In this document: positions 17,493-25,733 of the stretch, one piece after another
How positions within the stretch are numbered: position 1 is the stretch's first letter
Layout: the number at the start of each line of letters is the position of its first letter
NCBI GenBank assembly: GCA_033344795.1
Contig: JAWPMS010000001.1
Span: 930,001-994,000 of the forward strand
From: SHLQ01 sp033344795
GTDB lineage: Bacteria; Actinomycetota; Acidimicrobiia; Acidimicrobiales; SHLQ01
Length of the DNA: 64,000 bases
Direction of reading: 5' to 3'
Notes under the pieces: generated by a model
What the model was told of the DNA's origin: nothing
What the model saw: the letters and a program-made list of their open reading frames with translations, nothing else
Databases searched by the model: none
Program-made: the position numbers and the translations under genes

Positions 17493-18533
17493 ATGGACCC
17501 CGTGACCGCCCGCTCAGATTCGCCATTCCTCTCTGCCTGCCGCAGCCTTCCGCATGAGATCACGCCCGTTTGGTTCATGCGTCAGGCGGGCCGCTCACTC
17601 CCCGAGTACCGGGCCATTCGGGGAGAGGGAAGCATCAACGACGCCATCGCCAATCCCGAGCTCGCCACCGAGATCACAATGCAACCGGTGCGCCGGTATG
17701 GCGTTGATGCGGCGATCTTGTATTCGGACATCGTGACGCCGGTGCACGCAATCGGCTTCGGCATGGACGTCGTGCCAGGGGTTGGCCCGGTCGTGGAGTC
17801 TCCCTTTCGCTCCGGTGATGACCTCGGCCGACTCCGTCCGCTCGACGCGGAAGCGGACACGCCATATGTGCTCGAAACAATCGACAACCTCGTCGCTGAG
17901 CTCGACATCCCATTGATCGGTTTCGCTGGCGCGCCGTTCACCGTCGCCAGCTATCTGATCGAAGGTCGACCATCGCGCACGTATCACAACACCAAAGTGA
18001 TGATGAAGAGTCACCCCGAGCTGTGGTTCTCTTTGATGGATCGCCTCGCGGATCTCGCAATAGCGTCGCTGGAGTCTCAGGTTGCTCACGGCGTCGAGGC
18101 GGTTCAGCTCTTCGACTCGTGGGCTGGTGCTCTGTCGGCGCCAGACTACGAACGGTACGCAATGCCATCGAGCGCAAAGGTGCTCGACGCGATCGGCGCA
18201 ACTGGCGTACCCCGCATCCACTTCGGCGTGGGTACCGGCGAGCTGCTCGGCCTCATGGCAGAAGCCGGAGCCGACGTCGTCGGCGTCGATTGGCGAATCC
18301 CACTCGCGGAAGCACGCACACGAGTGCCGGCCGACCGAGCGCTCCAGGGAAACCTCGATCCGGCGATTCTCGGAGCCCCTTGGGAGGTCGTGGCGGCCGA
18401 AGTCGATGCTGTCCTGGAAAGTAACGCCGGGCACCCCGGTCACATCTTCAACCTCGGACACGGCGTCACTCCCGACAGTGACCCGGAGACGCTCGAGCGC
18501 GTCGTCGAACGAGTGCACGCACATCGTGGGTAA
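17493..18533 (+). CDS. hemE: uroporphyrinogen decarboxylase
   Basis: HemE removes four carboxyl groups from uroporphyrinogen III to give coproporphyrinogen III in haem synthesis. The family signature is near the N-terminus: PVWFMRQAGRSLPEYR (the common Tyr after GR is Ser here), followed by ILYSDIVTPVHAIGFGMDV with the catalytic Asp region, FAGAPFTVASYLIEG, and the C-terminal GHIFNLGHGVTPDSDP. At 346 residues it is of normal length. I prefer ATG 17493, which gives the usual short lead before SPFL; ATG 17439, preceded by a run of G residues, would add 18 residues. Its stop overlaps the GTG of hemG by 8 bases, so the two are translationally coupled. Confidence 0.96.
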   Translation: MDPVTARSDSPFLSACRSLPHEITPVWFMRQAGRSLPEYRAIRGEGSINDAIANPELATEITMQPVRRYGVDAAILYSDIVTPVHAIGFGMDVVPGVGPVVESPFRSGDDLGRLRPLDAEADTPYVLETIDNLVAELDIPLIGFAGAPFTVASYLIEGRPSRTYHNTKVMMKSHPELWFSLMDRLADLAIASLESQVAHGVEAVQLFDSWAGALSAPDYERYAMPSSAKVLDAIGATGVPRIHFGVGTGELLGLMAEAGADVVGVDWRIPLAEARTRVPADRALQGNLDPAILGAPWEVVAAEVDAVLESNAGHPGHIFNLGHGVTPDSDPETLERVVERVHAHRG

Positions 18534-19872
18534 TCCCGGCGGTGACACCGAAACCGTCGTCGTCATCGGCGGTGGGCTCGCGGGCATAGCGGCGGCCCTC
18601 ACACTCAGCGACCGCAACCTCGATGTCCACTTGATCGAGCAAGAGTCTCGACTCGGCGGAAAGGTGGACGAACTCACGATCGACGGTGTGACCATCCCGA
18701 GCGCCGGTGACAACTTTCTCGCCCGACGACCCGAAGTCAGCGACCTCGCTGAATACCTTGGGCTCGAGAGAGATCTGATCTCACCGGTGGCCAGGTCGCC
18801 TCGGATCTACCGCGACGGACGATTGCACCCATTGCCACCCAACGTTCTCGGGATCCCGGCCACCGACGACCTCACCGCAACCGGGCTGATCAGCGCGTCC
18901 GGAAGTGCGAGGGCCGCGCAAGATCGAGTACTTCCCGACGATCGTCCCCGGACCGACGAATCCGTCGGCGACCTGGTCCGACGTCGCCTCGGAGACGAGG
19001 TGCTCGAATACCTTGTCGACCCGTTGCTCGGCGGTATCAACGCAGGAGACAGCGATCGCCTCAGCCTTGAGTGCGGCACACCGCAGCTCGCCGAGCTGCG
19101 GGCGCATGGACCTAGCCTGCTCGCCGCCGTCGAGAAATTGATCGAGTCGCGCCCCGCCACCCCGGGTCCGGTGTTTCGTTCGATTCGTGGTGGCCTCTGT
19201 CGATTGATCGAGGCCGCCGAAGGCGAGTTGCGGTCTCGGCCGAACGTTTCGATCGAACTGAATCGCGCGGCGACCGTTGAACGCCGGGGCGAGCAATGGG
19301 TGATCGATTCGATTGCCGCAGATCGTGTCGTCATCGCGACCCCCGCATTCGCCGCAGCCTCACTTGTGGACTCCTTTTCTCGCGAGCTGAGTCAACACCT
19401 GACATCGATGGACTACTCCTCGGTCGCGGTCGCCGTCATCACGCTCCCTCCACGAACGCTCGACATCGATCAGACGATCAGCGGGGTTCTCATTCCTCGC
19501 GGTTGTGGTCTTCATGTCACGGCGATCTCGTTCGCGTCGCACAAATGGCCAGATCTCGCCCACGATGACCGTCAAATCCTCCGAGTTTCGGTGGGCCGAC
19601 GAAGTGACACACGTTGGCAAGCGCTCTCCGATGAGGCATTGATCAGCGTCGTTGCAGCCGACGCGTCCGAAGTACTCGACCAGCATGTGCCGATCGGTGA
19701 CTGGTCGATCGCACGATGGCATCAAAGCCTTCCCCAATACGACGTAGGACACGCCCGCTGGCTCGAGACGGTGGACGCTGCGACCGCCGCGTTCCCGGGC
19801 CTCACGCTGGTAGGAGCATGGCGCAACGGCCTCGGCCTCCCGGCCGTCGTCGCCTCTGGACAATCGGTGTGA
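18526..19872 (+). CDS. hemG: protoporphyrinogen/coproporphyrinogen oxidase, FAD-dependent
   Basis: A 448-residue flavoprotein of the HemG/HemY family. The dinucleotide motif is VVIGGGLAGIAAAL near residue 12, followed by HLIEQESRLGGKV that contacts the adenosine ribose; the C-terminal FAD motif is around GAWRNGLGLPAVVASGQS. In actinobacteria this enzyme generally oxidises coproporphyrinogen III to coproporphyrin III in the coproporphyrin-dependent haem route. GTG 18526 overlaps the end of hemE; an open frame continues upstream inside hemE but is a shadow. The sequence is more divergent than hemE, with a rather short substrate domain, but the gene order hemE-hemG supports the call. Confidence 0.9.
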   Translation: MGNPGGDTETVVVIGGGLAGIAAALTLSDRNLDVHLIEQESRLGGKVDELTIDGVTIPSAGDNFLARRPEVSDLAEYLGLERDLISPVARSPRIYRDGRLHPLPPNVLGIPATDDLTATGLISASGSARAAQDRVLPDDRPRTDESVGDLVRRRLGDEVLEYLVDPLLGGINAGDSDRLSLECGTPQLAELRAHGPSLLAAVEKLIESRPATPGPVFRSIRGGLCRLIEAAEGELRSRPNVSIELNRAATVERRGEQWVIDSIAADRVVIATPAFAAASLVDSFSRELSQHLTSMDYSSVAVAVITLPPRTLDIDQTISGVLIPRGCGLHVTAISFASHKWPDLAHDDRQILRVSVGRRSDTRWQALSDEALISVVAADASEVLDQHVPIGDWSIARWHQSLPQYDVGHARWLETVDAATAAFPGLTLVGAWRNGLGLPAVVASGQSV

Positions 19873-19957
19873 GTCTTGCTCGAACAATCCCTGACGATGC
19901 GGTGCAATCGCCGATGTCGTGTGCTTCACTTGCTGGTTGGCGGGACGTGAGGTCGTA

Positions 19958-20620
19958 ATGAAACAACCACTTCCAGTGGACAAGCTCGAAACCAGCGGGC
20001 GCGCTTCTGAAGATCCGAGTGAGGTCGTGCTCGGCGTCAGCCCTGGTGACGTGGGGCCAGCTCTCGATTGGTACCAAGCAAAACAAAGCTCGGGACTCGA
20101 ACGGCCCGATGAATTGCCAAGCGGCGACGCACACCTCAATGTGAACCGAACCTTCGTGTTCGCCGACCTCTCGGGCTTCACGCAATTCACCCGTCAGTAC
20201 GGTCCACACGAGGCCGTGAAGCTCCTCGGTGAGTTCCGTCGGATCGCTCGCAACGTCGCCGCAAAGCGTGGTGTACGCGTCGCGAAGTGGCTGGGTGATG
20301 GCGTCATGATCGTCAGCGTCGACCCAACCGCCGCCGTGGCCTTCGGCGCGCATCTGATCCACCACTTCGCAGAAACCGATCTCAAGGTTCGAGTCGGGCT
20401 GGCAAGCGGAATTGCGCTGCTGTTCGAGGGTGATGACTACATTGGCGAGCCGGTCAACCTCGCAGCGAAGCTCTGCGCAGCGGCGCAACCAGATGAAATC
20501 CTCGGAGCGTGCGAGCTCGCCGATCTACCGGACTGGGTCCGCGCGGACGAGGCCGTGTCGGTCTCGATCAAAGGTGTTGGCCTCATCGGCGACATCCATC
20601 GGCTTGTACCGGTCGTTTGA
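19958..20620 (+). CDS. class III adenylate/guanylate cyclase-like domain protein
   Basis: A 220-residue protein with about 60 N-terminal residues followed by a class III nucleotidyl cyclase homology domain. The metal-binding aspartates are D70 (FVFADLSGFTQFTR) and D114 (KWLGDGVMIVS). The transition-state pair N-x3-R appears as N167-x3-K171 (EPVNLAAKLC), so the Arg is Lys and activity may be altered. No HAMP or membrane segment is seen, so it is cytosolic. Start ATG 19958 has GAGG five bases upstream. It follows hemG by 85 bases, and the HesB-like gene starts 40 bases after it. The domain may make cyclic nucleotides or act as a nucleotide sensor. Confidence 0.82.
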   Translation: MKQPLPVDKLETSGRASEDPSEVVLGVSPGDVGPALDWYQAKQSSGLERPDELPSGDAHLNVNRTFVFADLSGFTQFTRQYGPHEAVKLLGEFRRIARNVAAKRGVRVAKWLGDGVMIVSVDPTAAVAFGAHLIHHFAETDLKVRVGLASGIALLFEGDDYIGEPVNLAAKLCAAAQPDEILGACELADLPDWVRADEAVSVSIKGVGLIGDIHRLVPVV

Positions 20621-20659
20621 CCACGGGAATTCCCCGCCTACCGAAAGCGTTCACTCCCC

Positions 20660-20962
20660 ATGGAACTCTTCGTCACCGCAGATGCAGTAGCCCTCATCAA
20701 GAAGCGCGGCGGCATCGCTGCGATCGACTTCGTCCCGCCGATCGGTTGAGGCCGCACCAAACATGACGTGTCGGTCGACATGCACCTCAAGGGCAAGAAC
20801 CTCTCGCCGTACCGAGTTATTCGCCAGGACGGGGTGAAGATTCATGTGGCCCCGAACCTGATGGGCTATGCCCGGAGTGTGCAACTCGACGTGCGAGGTG
20901 CTGTTCGCAAAAAGATCGGCGTTGACATTCATCACGAGCACGGGCCCAGCTGCAGCCACTGA
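20660..20962 (+). CDS. HesB/IscA-like protein with in-frame TGA, candidate selenoprotein (Sec at residue 30)
   Basis: One frame of 101 codons reads MELFVTADAVALIKKRGG, then AAIDFVPPIG, TGA (20747-20749), GRTKHDVSVDMHLKGKN and on to HHEHGPSCSH before TGA 20960. The order strand, helix (TADAVALIKKRGG), a reactive residue in a G-x-G loop, strands with APNLMGYARSVQLDV, and a C-terminal Cys resembles the HesB/IscA fold, where the first iron-sulfur ligand Cys sits where the TGA falls. A hairpin at 20767-20782 with a GGTC loop has the position and loop expected of a bacterial SECIS. Conventional gene calling would keep only the part from GTG 20768, losing the active-site residue. Selenocysteine machinery is not in the window. 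No strong ribosome binding site precedes ATG 20660. HesB-like selenoproteins are a known class. Confidence 0.72.
20767..20782 (+). promoter_or_regulatory. candidate bacterial SECIS hairpin
   Basis: CGTGTC (20767-20772) pairs with GACATG (20777-20782), six pairs including one G-U, around the loop GGTC (20773-20776). The first loop base lies 23 nucleotides after the in-frame TGA, inside the window usually seen for bacterial SECIS elements, and the loop begins with GG followed by U, as SelB-binding loops commonly do. The stem is short, so this rests mainly on position and loop sequence. Confidence 0.55.
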
Positions 20963-20976
20963 GTGCCGATCGTCGA

Positions 20977-22401
20977 CTACTGCTCAACGTCTGCGCCATC
21001 GTCGGTAGGTTCGACGGGAACGCCGCCAACCCCAGTTTGGGGATCGGGCGCATCTGGACCCACGCCGTCGGTCTGTGAGCCTGGAGCAACGTCTGCATTC
21101 TCACCATCTGCTGACGCAGCGCCACTCGAGATGACGCCGCCGTTCGCCTCGAACTCGGCAAGCTCCAGTTCGAAGTCTGCAAGAGCGGCGTCGCGTTCGT
21201 CCTCGGGAAGGTCGTAGATGTATGGGTCGATCGTTGGCTCGATCAGCTCAGACGGAGCGCACGAGCCCTCATCGACTTGGAAACTCTGTACATCGGAAGC
21301 CACGGCCCTGCCCGATGCGTTCAGATCTGCGGCTCCCCCGACCCTTTCGTAGGCCGCCTGACCGTCTTCACCAAGAGTCGTGAAGTACCAGACCCTCGTT
21401 CCGCGACTTGGGAAGGTGAAAGTGACCGTTTCCCCCGCGTCTACGTAGACCGTCGACCCGCCCGTGGCCGACCAGCGAAACTCGGTCGTAGATCCACGCA
21501 GTGGTGTCCCGGTTGGCACGACATTGCCGAAGACGATGGCGCTGCCGAGCGATGAGCCGAGGGCCCGGAACGAAATCTGTTGGGCATTACATCCGACGGC
21601 GGTGACGTCGCCTGCAGAGATGTCACCACCGTATGACGCAGACGGATCTGCTCGACGGTCGACATCCGTGCCGTCGGGGCGCTTTGCCTCGATCGACGTC
21701 AAGGTGGCGAACGACTCGCCAAGAACCCAACCAAGTCGTTGATTGGTCGTCGGATCGATGACATCGACCCAGGATTCACCACTGGCGCTGAGCACGTCGT
21801 TGCCTCCGTGCATGGCGACCTCGGTTTCGATCAGCGATCCCGTCGTCGAACCGGTGCCCCCAGGGCTGGCGTAGATATCGAGCACGTCATCGACAACCGC
21901 CCGACTCACCTTGCGAAACTCGTTCGCACTGTCTGGGTCGAATCGTTCGATCGATTGTGTTGTCGGACGGAGCGAATCAGCGGGGACCCACCCCAAAACT
22001 TCACTCTCGAGGACGGTGTTGTTCACCCGCGCCCAGATCTCGCCATCGTTCGCCCGGAGACTCGTGGCTTGCACGATCGTTCCGTCGCTGAGGAGTGCAC
22101 CAAACGTGTCGGACCCGGCGGAGGAAGCTGGAGCCACCGATCCATCGATCTCGAACAACCGGCCAAGATCAGATGAGGACGAAAATGCCAGGGATTGTGG
22201 AGCTTCGTTGGTCGGGCTTGAAATCGACTTCGTATTGGACGTCGTCGGGCTCTCGGCCGGTTTCGTCGTGGTGGTCGTGTCGGGCGAAACGGTCGTCACC
22301 GGCGCTGCCTGTTGGGGCGCAGGCTGTTCACCACCGCCGCTACAAGCACTTGCGATAACCACAACCAGGGCTAGCGGAGCCAATCGTCGTTGCCAACTCA
22401 T
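20977..22401 (-). CDS. secreted lipoprotein with SH3-like domains
   Basis: A 474-residue protein with a classical lipoprotein signal: MSWQRRL, a hydrophobic core and lipobox IASAC (lipidated Cys20). A Thr/Pro/Ser-rich linker to about residue 75 is followed by bacterial SH3-like stretches (LGWVPADSLRPTT; VLDIYASPGGTGSTTGSLIE; RLGWVLGESFATL), then a beta-rich region (TVYVDAGETVTFTFPS) and a highly acidic C-terminal tail rich in Asp, Glu and Gly. SH3b-type domains typically bind peptidoglycan or cell-wall peptides. GGAGG lies eight bases before the ATG. It is divergent from lnt, whose product would process this class of protein; 116 bases separate the two starts. The exact role is unknown. Confidence 0.8.
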   Translation of the reverse strand: MSWQRRLAPLALVVVIASACSGGGEQPAPQQAAPVTTVSPDTTTTTKPAESPTTSNTKSISSPTNEAPQSLAFSSSSDLGRLFEIDGSVAPASSAGSDTFGALLSDGTIVQATSLRANDGEIWARVNNTVLESEVLGWVPADSLRPTTQSIERFDPDSANEFRKVSRAVVDDVLDIYASPGGTGSTTGSLIETEVAMHGGNDVLSASGESWVDVIDPTTNQRLGWVLGESFATLTSIEAKRPDGTDVDRRADPSASYGGDISAGDVTAVGCNAQQISFRALGSSLGSAIVFGNVVPTGTPLRGSTTEFRWSATGGSTVYVDAGETVTFTFPSRGTRVWYFTTLGEDGQAAYERVGGAADLNASGRAVASDVQSFQVDEGSCAPSELIEPTIDPYIYDLPEDERDAALADFELELAEFEANGGVISSGAASADGENADVAPGSQTDGVGPDAPDPQTGVGGVPVEPTDDGADVEQ

Positions 22402-22517
22402 CGTTCATTCCTCCAGGGCGGCGCTTTCGAGCGCGCGCCTCACCGGTCCTAGGGATCTCATCGGCATATGCGAGCCACAAGTGAAGAAACAGGAATCTGT
22501 TCGTAACACGCCAGACT

Positions 22518-24014
22518 GTGTCGATGGTGCTGTCCAAACCCCTTCTTCTCGGCGCCATTTCGGGGTTCCTCATCGCCTTTGCGCTTCCACCGTGGGGATG
22601 GTGGCCCTTGGCTCTGCTCGGCTTTGCACTGTTCGCATTTGCGACCGACTCATCATCTCGCCTCGACCGGTTTGCAGCCGGCTGGGCCGCTGGTTTCGTT
22701 TGGCTGGCCATTGGCGAACTATGGATGTTCGACCTCACGCCCCCTGGCTACGTCTTGGTCTTCGTCGTCTTTGGTGCTGGATACGGCCTCGTGGCCCTGT
22801 TCGCTGGTTCGGACGATCGTCGACTGATCCTGCTGCCTGCAGGTTTCGTTCTCTACGAGTGGTTTCGCTGGTCGTTTCCCTTTGGTGGAGTGCCGCTGGC
22901 AACGGTGCCCATGACACAGGTGGAATCGCCGCTTGCCCACGTACTTCCGCTCGGCGGAGCCCTACTGCTCACCGCGGTGACGATCACCAGTGGACTTGCT
23001 CTTTGGCTGTTCGGCGAACGCAGGTGGCTCGCTGCCAGCAAGTTGCTCGGGTTGGTTGGACTGCTATTGGTCGGCGGCGCCCTCGCTCCCAGCGGAACGG
23101 CGATCGAGACGATCGATGTCGCCGTCGTGCAAGGTGGTGGTCCACAGCGCACGCGAGCTGACACCTGCGAGAACCAACGGGTCTTCGACCGACACCGCGA
23201 GGCGACGGCGACAATCGATCGTGCGGTCGACCTCGTCATCTGGCCAGAGAACGTCGTCAACCCCGTTGCGGACGGACGTTCGCTTGGCCGTTGCGACGAT
23301 TTGCTCTTCATGTCGGAAGCAGTCGACGACATTGCCGACATCGCTCGATCCCAGCAGGCCGTCTTGATTCCTGGCTGGTTTCACTCGGCCGGAACTGCTC
23401 TTCCGAACAACACGGTGAATTACTCGACCGCCGTGACCGCCGAAGGTGAAACCGTCGATCGCTACGACAAGGTCCGAATCGTGCCGTTCGGCGAATTCGT
23501 GCCTCTCCGAGGATTGATCGAACAATTCTCGAGCGATGTGCCTGGTCGCGATGTGTTGCAGGGAGATGGGCCCGCGGTGCTCGCCAGCCCTGTGGCCACG
23601 CTGGGAGTGAGCATCTCGTGGGAGATCTTCTTCGACAGTCGCGGCCGGGCAGCAATTCGCGATGGCGGCGAGATCTTGGTCAACCCGACGAACGGATCGA
23701 GCTACTGGTTGACGATCCTGCAGTCACAACAGGTCGCGTCGTCGCAGCTTCGTGCGATGGAGACCGGCCGGTGGGTGTTGCAGGCTGCACCGACGGGGTT
23801 CAGCGCCATCGTCGATCCTCGTGGAAACGTGATCGAACGGACCGGCATCTCTGAGCAACGGGTGTTGTACGGGGCCGTGGAACGCCGGGAAGGGCTGACC
23901 CTCGCGACGCGTTTTGGTGCAGTTCCGATGCTCGTGCTTGCAGCCGCCGCATTCGTCGGATCTCTCGGGCGGGGCCTCAGAGCTCGAGCATCAGCGTCAC
24001 CGGACCATCGTTGA
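22518..24014 (+). CDS. lnt: apolipoprotein N-acyltransferase homologue with Ser at the catalytic Cys position
   Basis: A 498-residue protein with about six N-terminal membrane helices, a C-N hydrolase (nitrilase) domain and a C-terminal helix, the Lnt layout. Lnt adds the third acyl chain to lipoproteins on the outer face of the membrane. The catalytic Glu (WPEN, E244) and Lys (YDKVRIVPFGEFVP, K318) are present. The catalytic Cys segment, usually I-C-Y-E, reads SISWEIFF, placing Ser367 where the nucleophile should be. The following RAMETGRWVLQAAPTGFSAI matches Lnt. Ser could still act as a nucleophile or the protein may be inactive. The start is GTG 22518 or ATG 22524. The last 38 bases overlap the 3' end of dtd on the other strand. 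Confidence 0.87.
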   Translation: MSMVLSKPLLLGAISGFLIAFALPPWGWWPLALLGFALFAFATDSSSRLDRFAAGWAAGFVWLAIGELWMFDLTPPGYVLVFVVFGAGYGLVALFAGSDDRRLILLPAGFVLYEWFRWSFPFGGVPLATVPMTQVESPLAHVLPLGGALLLTAVTITSGLALWLFGERRWLAASKLLGLVGLLLVGGALAPSGTAIETIDVAVVQGGGPQRTRADTCENQRVFDRHREATATIDRAVDLVIWPENVVNPVADGRSLGRCDDLLFMSEAVDDIADIARSQQAVLIPGWFHSAGTALPNNTVNYSTAVTAEGETVDRYDKVRIVPFGEFVPLRGLIEQFSSDVPGRDVLQGDGPAVLASPVATLGVSISWEIFFDSRGRAAIRDGGEILVNPTNGSSYWLTILQSQQVASSQLRAMETGRWVLQAAPTGFSAIVDPRGNVIERTGISEQRVLYGAVERREGLTLATRFGAVPMLVLAAAAFVGSLGRGLRARASASPDHR

Positions 24015-24414
24015 CAAGTCCAACCTGCATCTCCGTGCGGAAGCGACCCGTTTCCACATGTGCGCCGATCTCGCGTAGCTCGTGCACGAGTCGCTCGAAG
24101 AGTGGTTCAGCGTGTTCCGGGCGCGCCGCTTCGACCCAAGACGGTCGACGACCCTTGCGGGCATCGCCGTAGAGCGTGAATTGGCTGACCAGCAGGATCG
24201 ACTGCGAGGTGTCGGCGAGGGACACATTCATGACCCCTTCGTCGTCATCGAAGATGCGGAGGTTCCACAACTTGTCGGCCATCTTCGGCACGACCGATTC
24301 GTCGTCGGCATGGGTGAAGCCGACCAAACAACACAGGCCGGCCCCGATTCGGCCCACCTCTTGACCATCAGAGGCCACCCACGCGTCGGCGCAGCGCTGA
24401 ACCAGTACTCGCAT
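23977..24414 (-). CDS. dtd: D-aminoacyl-tRNA deacylase
   Basis: A 145-residue protein of usual Dtd length. MRVLVQRCADAWV at the start, the SQFTLYGDARKGRRPSW motif around residue 78, and the C-terminal NDGPVTLMLEL containing the cross-subunit Gly-cisPro motif (GP) identify the family. Dtd hydrolyses D-aminoacyl-tRNAs and also clears glycine mischarged on tRNA-Ala. ATG 24414 is chosen because the family starts M-R-V-L-x-Q-R; a longer open frame upstream runs antisense to the glycosyltransferase gene and is spurious. It overlaps the end of lnt by 38 bases tail to tail and is divergent from the glycosyltransferase 30 bases away. Confidence 0.95.
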   Translation of the reverse strand: MRVLVQRCADAWVASDGQEVGRIGAGLCCLVGFTHADDESVVPKMADKLWNLRIFDDDEGVMNVSLADTSQSILLVSQFTLYGDARKGRRPSWVEAARPEHAEPLFERLVHELREIGAHVETGRFRTEMQVGLVNDGPVTLMLEL

Positions 24415-24444
24415 GGGCCGAAGGTTACCCTCCGGTAGAATCCC

Positions 24445-25728
24445 ATGGCTATGCCTTCGAAGAGTCTTGACCAATCCGAACAAGCGCTTCGAATCGCGTA
24501 TCTCTCCTATCGAGGAAAGCCGCATGTCGGTGGCCAGGGTGTGTACACCCGTCACCTCACGAAAGCACTCGTCGATCTTGGTCATTCGGTCGAGGTGCTC
24601 GGCGGGCCGCCGTACCCCATTCTCGACGACCGTGTCCCGCTCACGAAGTTGCCGAGCCTCGAAACGTTCAACGACGCCTTCCCCATGCGCAAGCCGAGAA
24701 TGTTCGAGCTGAAGGATCGTTGGGATTGGCTGGAGAACACCTCGTTCAATACGGGCAACTTCCCCGAGCCGATGGCCTTCTCGTGGCGTGCGTGGGACAA
24801 CCTTCGCACCCGGCCCCACGAATTCGACCTGGTCCACGACAATCAGACACTCGGCTGGGGGTTGCTCGGCATTCAGCGCTTCCTTCCCGTGCTCGCAACC
24901 ATCCATCACCCGATCACGGTCGACCGAAGGCTCGAAATCGACCACGCACGAACGCTTATGGAGCAGATTGGCAAGCGTCGTTGGTATGCGTTCACAAAGA
25001 TGCAAACCCAAGTGGCGAAACGAATGGCGCGGGTGATGACCGTGTCGGAGAACTCCAAGACCGACATTCACGCGGATCACCGAGTCGACTCGGACCGCAT
25101 CCACGTGGTTCCCGTCGGAGTCGATCCAGAACTCTTTCGTCCGGTCGACGGTGTCGCCAAGGTGCCCGGCCGCCTCATCACCACGGCCAGTGCTGACGTT
25201 GCAATGAAGGGTCTCGTCTACTTGCTCGAGGCAGCAGCGAAAGTACGCGCCGAACGCCACGTCGAGATCGTGATCATCGGAAAACCCAAAGAGGGTTCAA
25301 AGACCGAACAAACGCTGCGCGACCTCGGCTTGTCCGATGTCGTCGAGTTCGTGAGTGGCGTCACCGATGAACGAATCGTCGAGCTCTACTCAGAGGCCGA
25401 GGTTGCCGTCGTTCCCTCCCTCTACGAGGGCTTCTCATTGCCTGCAATCGAGGCGATGTCGTGTGCGACCCCACTCATCGCGACGACGGGCGGAGCCCTT
25501 CCTGAGGTGTGCGGAACACACAACGAGACGTGTCTCCTTGTTCCTCCCGGCGATTCCGAGGCGCTGGCTTCGATGATCAACACCGCACTCTCTGATGCCG
25601 AACTGCGAAATCGCATCGGACATGCTGGCCGCGAGCGTGTCGTCAACCATTGGAGTTGGAAACACACGGCGATCAAAACGGTTGAGCAATACCGAGCTCT
25701 CCTCGCAGAATCACGAGCGAACGGGTAA
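24445..25728 (+). CDS. glycosyltransferase family 4 protein
   Basis: A 427-residue GT-B fold enzyme. The N-terminal domain has the glycine-rich loop GGQGVYTRHLTKAL and the GT4-type helix segment TVSENSKTDI. The C-terminal donor-binding domain has VVPVGVDPELFRP and the E-x7-E motif in SLYEGFSLPAIEAMS. GT4 enzymes transfer sugars with retention from nucleotide-sugar donors to lipid or glycan acceptors in the cytoplasm. It begins a plus-strand set with the following methyltransferase and toroid protein (five-base gap, then a four-base overlap), so the three are probably one operon. Start ATG 24445 or 24451. The sugar is not predictable. Confidence 0.9.
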   Translation: MAMPSKSLDQSEQALRIAYLSYRGKPHVGGQGVYTRHLTKALVDLGHSVEVLGGPPYPILDDRVPLTKLPSLETFNDAFPMRKPRMFELKDRWDWLENTSFNTGNFPEPMAFSWRAWDNLRTRPHEFDLVHDNQTLGWGLLGIQRFLPVLATIHHPITVDRRLEIDHARTLMEQIGKRRWYAFTKMQTQVAKRMARVMTVSENSKTDIHADHRVDSDRIHVVPVGVDPELFRPVDGVAKVPGRLITTASADVAMKGLVYLLEAAAKVRAERHVEIVIIGKPKEGSKTEQTLRDLGLSDVVEFVSGVTDERIVELYSEAEVAVVPSLYEGFSLPAIEAMSCATPLIATTGGALPEVCGTHNETCLLVPPGDSEALASMINTALSDAELRNRIGHAGRERVVNHWSWKHTAIKTVEQYRALLAESRANG

Positions 25729-25733
25729 ACATC

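Noticed and set aside
18082..18525. N-terminal extension of hemG inside hemE
   Set aside because: The region is out of frame within hemE; the FAD motif of hemG starts just after GTG 18526.
20768..20962. Reading the HesB-like region as a separate 64-residue gene from GTG 20768
   Set aside because: It would begin in mid-fold and inside the candidate SECIS stem; the 36 codons upstream look coding and belong to the same fold.
24415..25260. Upstream extension of the dtd frame by about 280 codons
   Set aside because: Antisense to the GT4 gene and before the family's normal start; Dtd proteins are about 145 residues.
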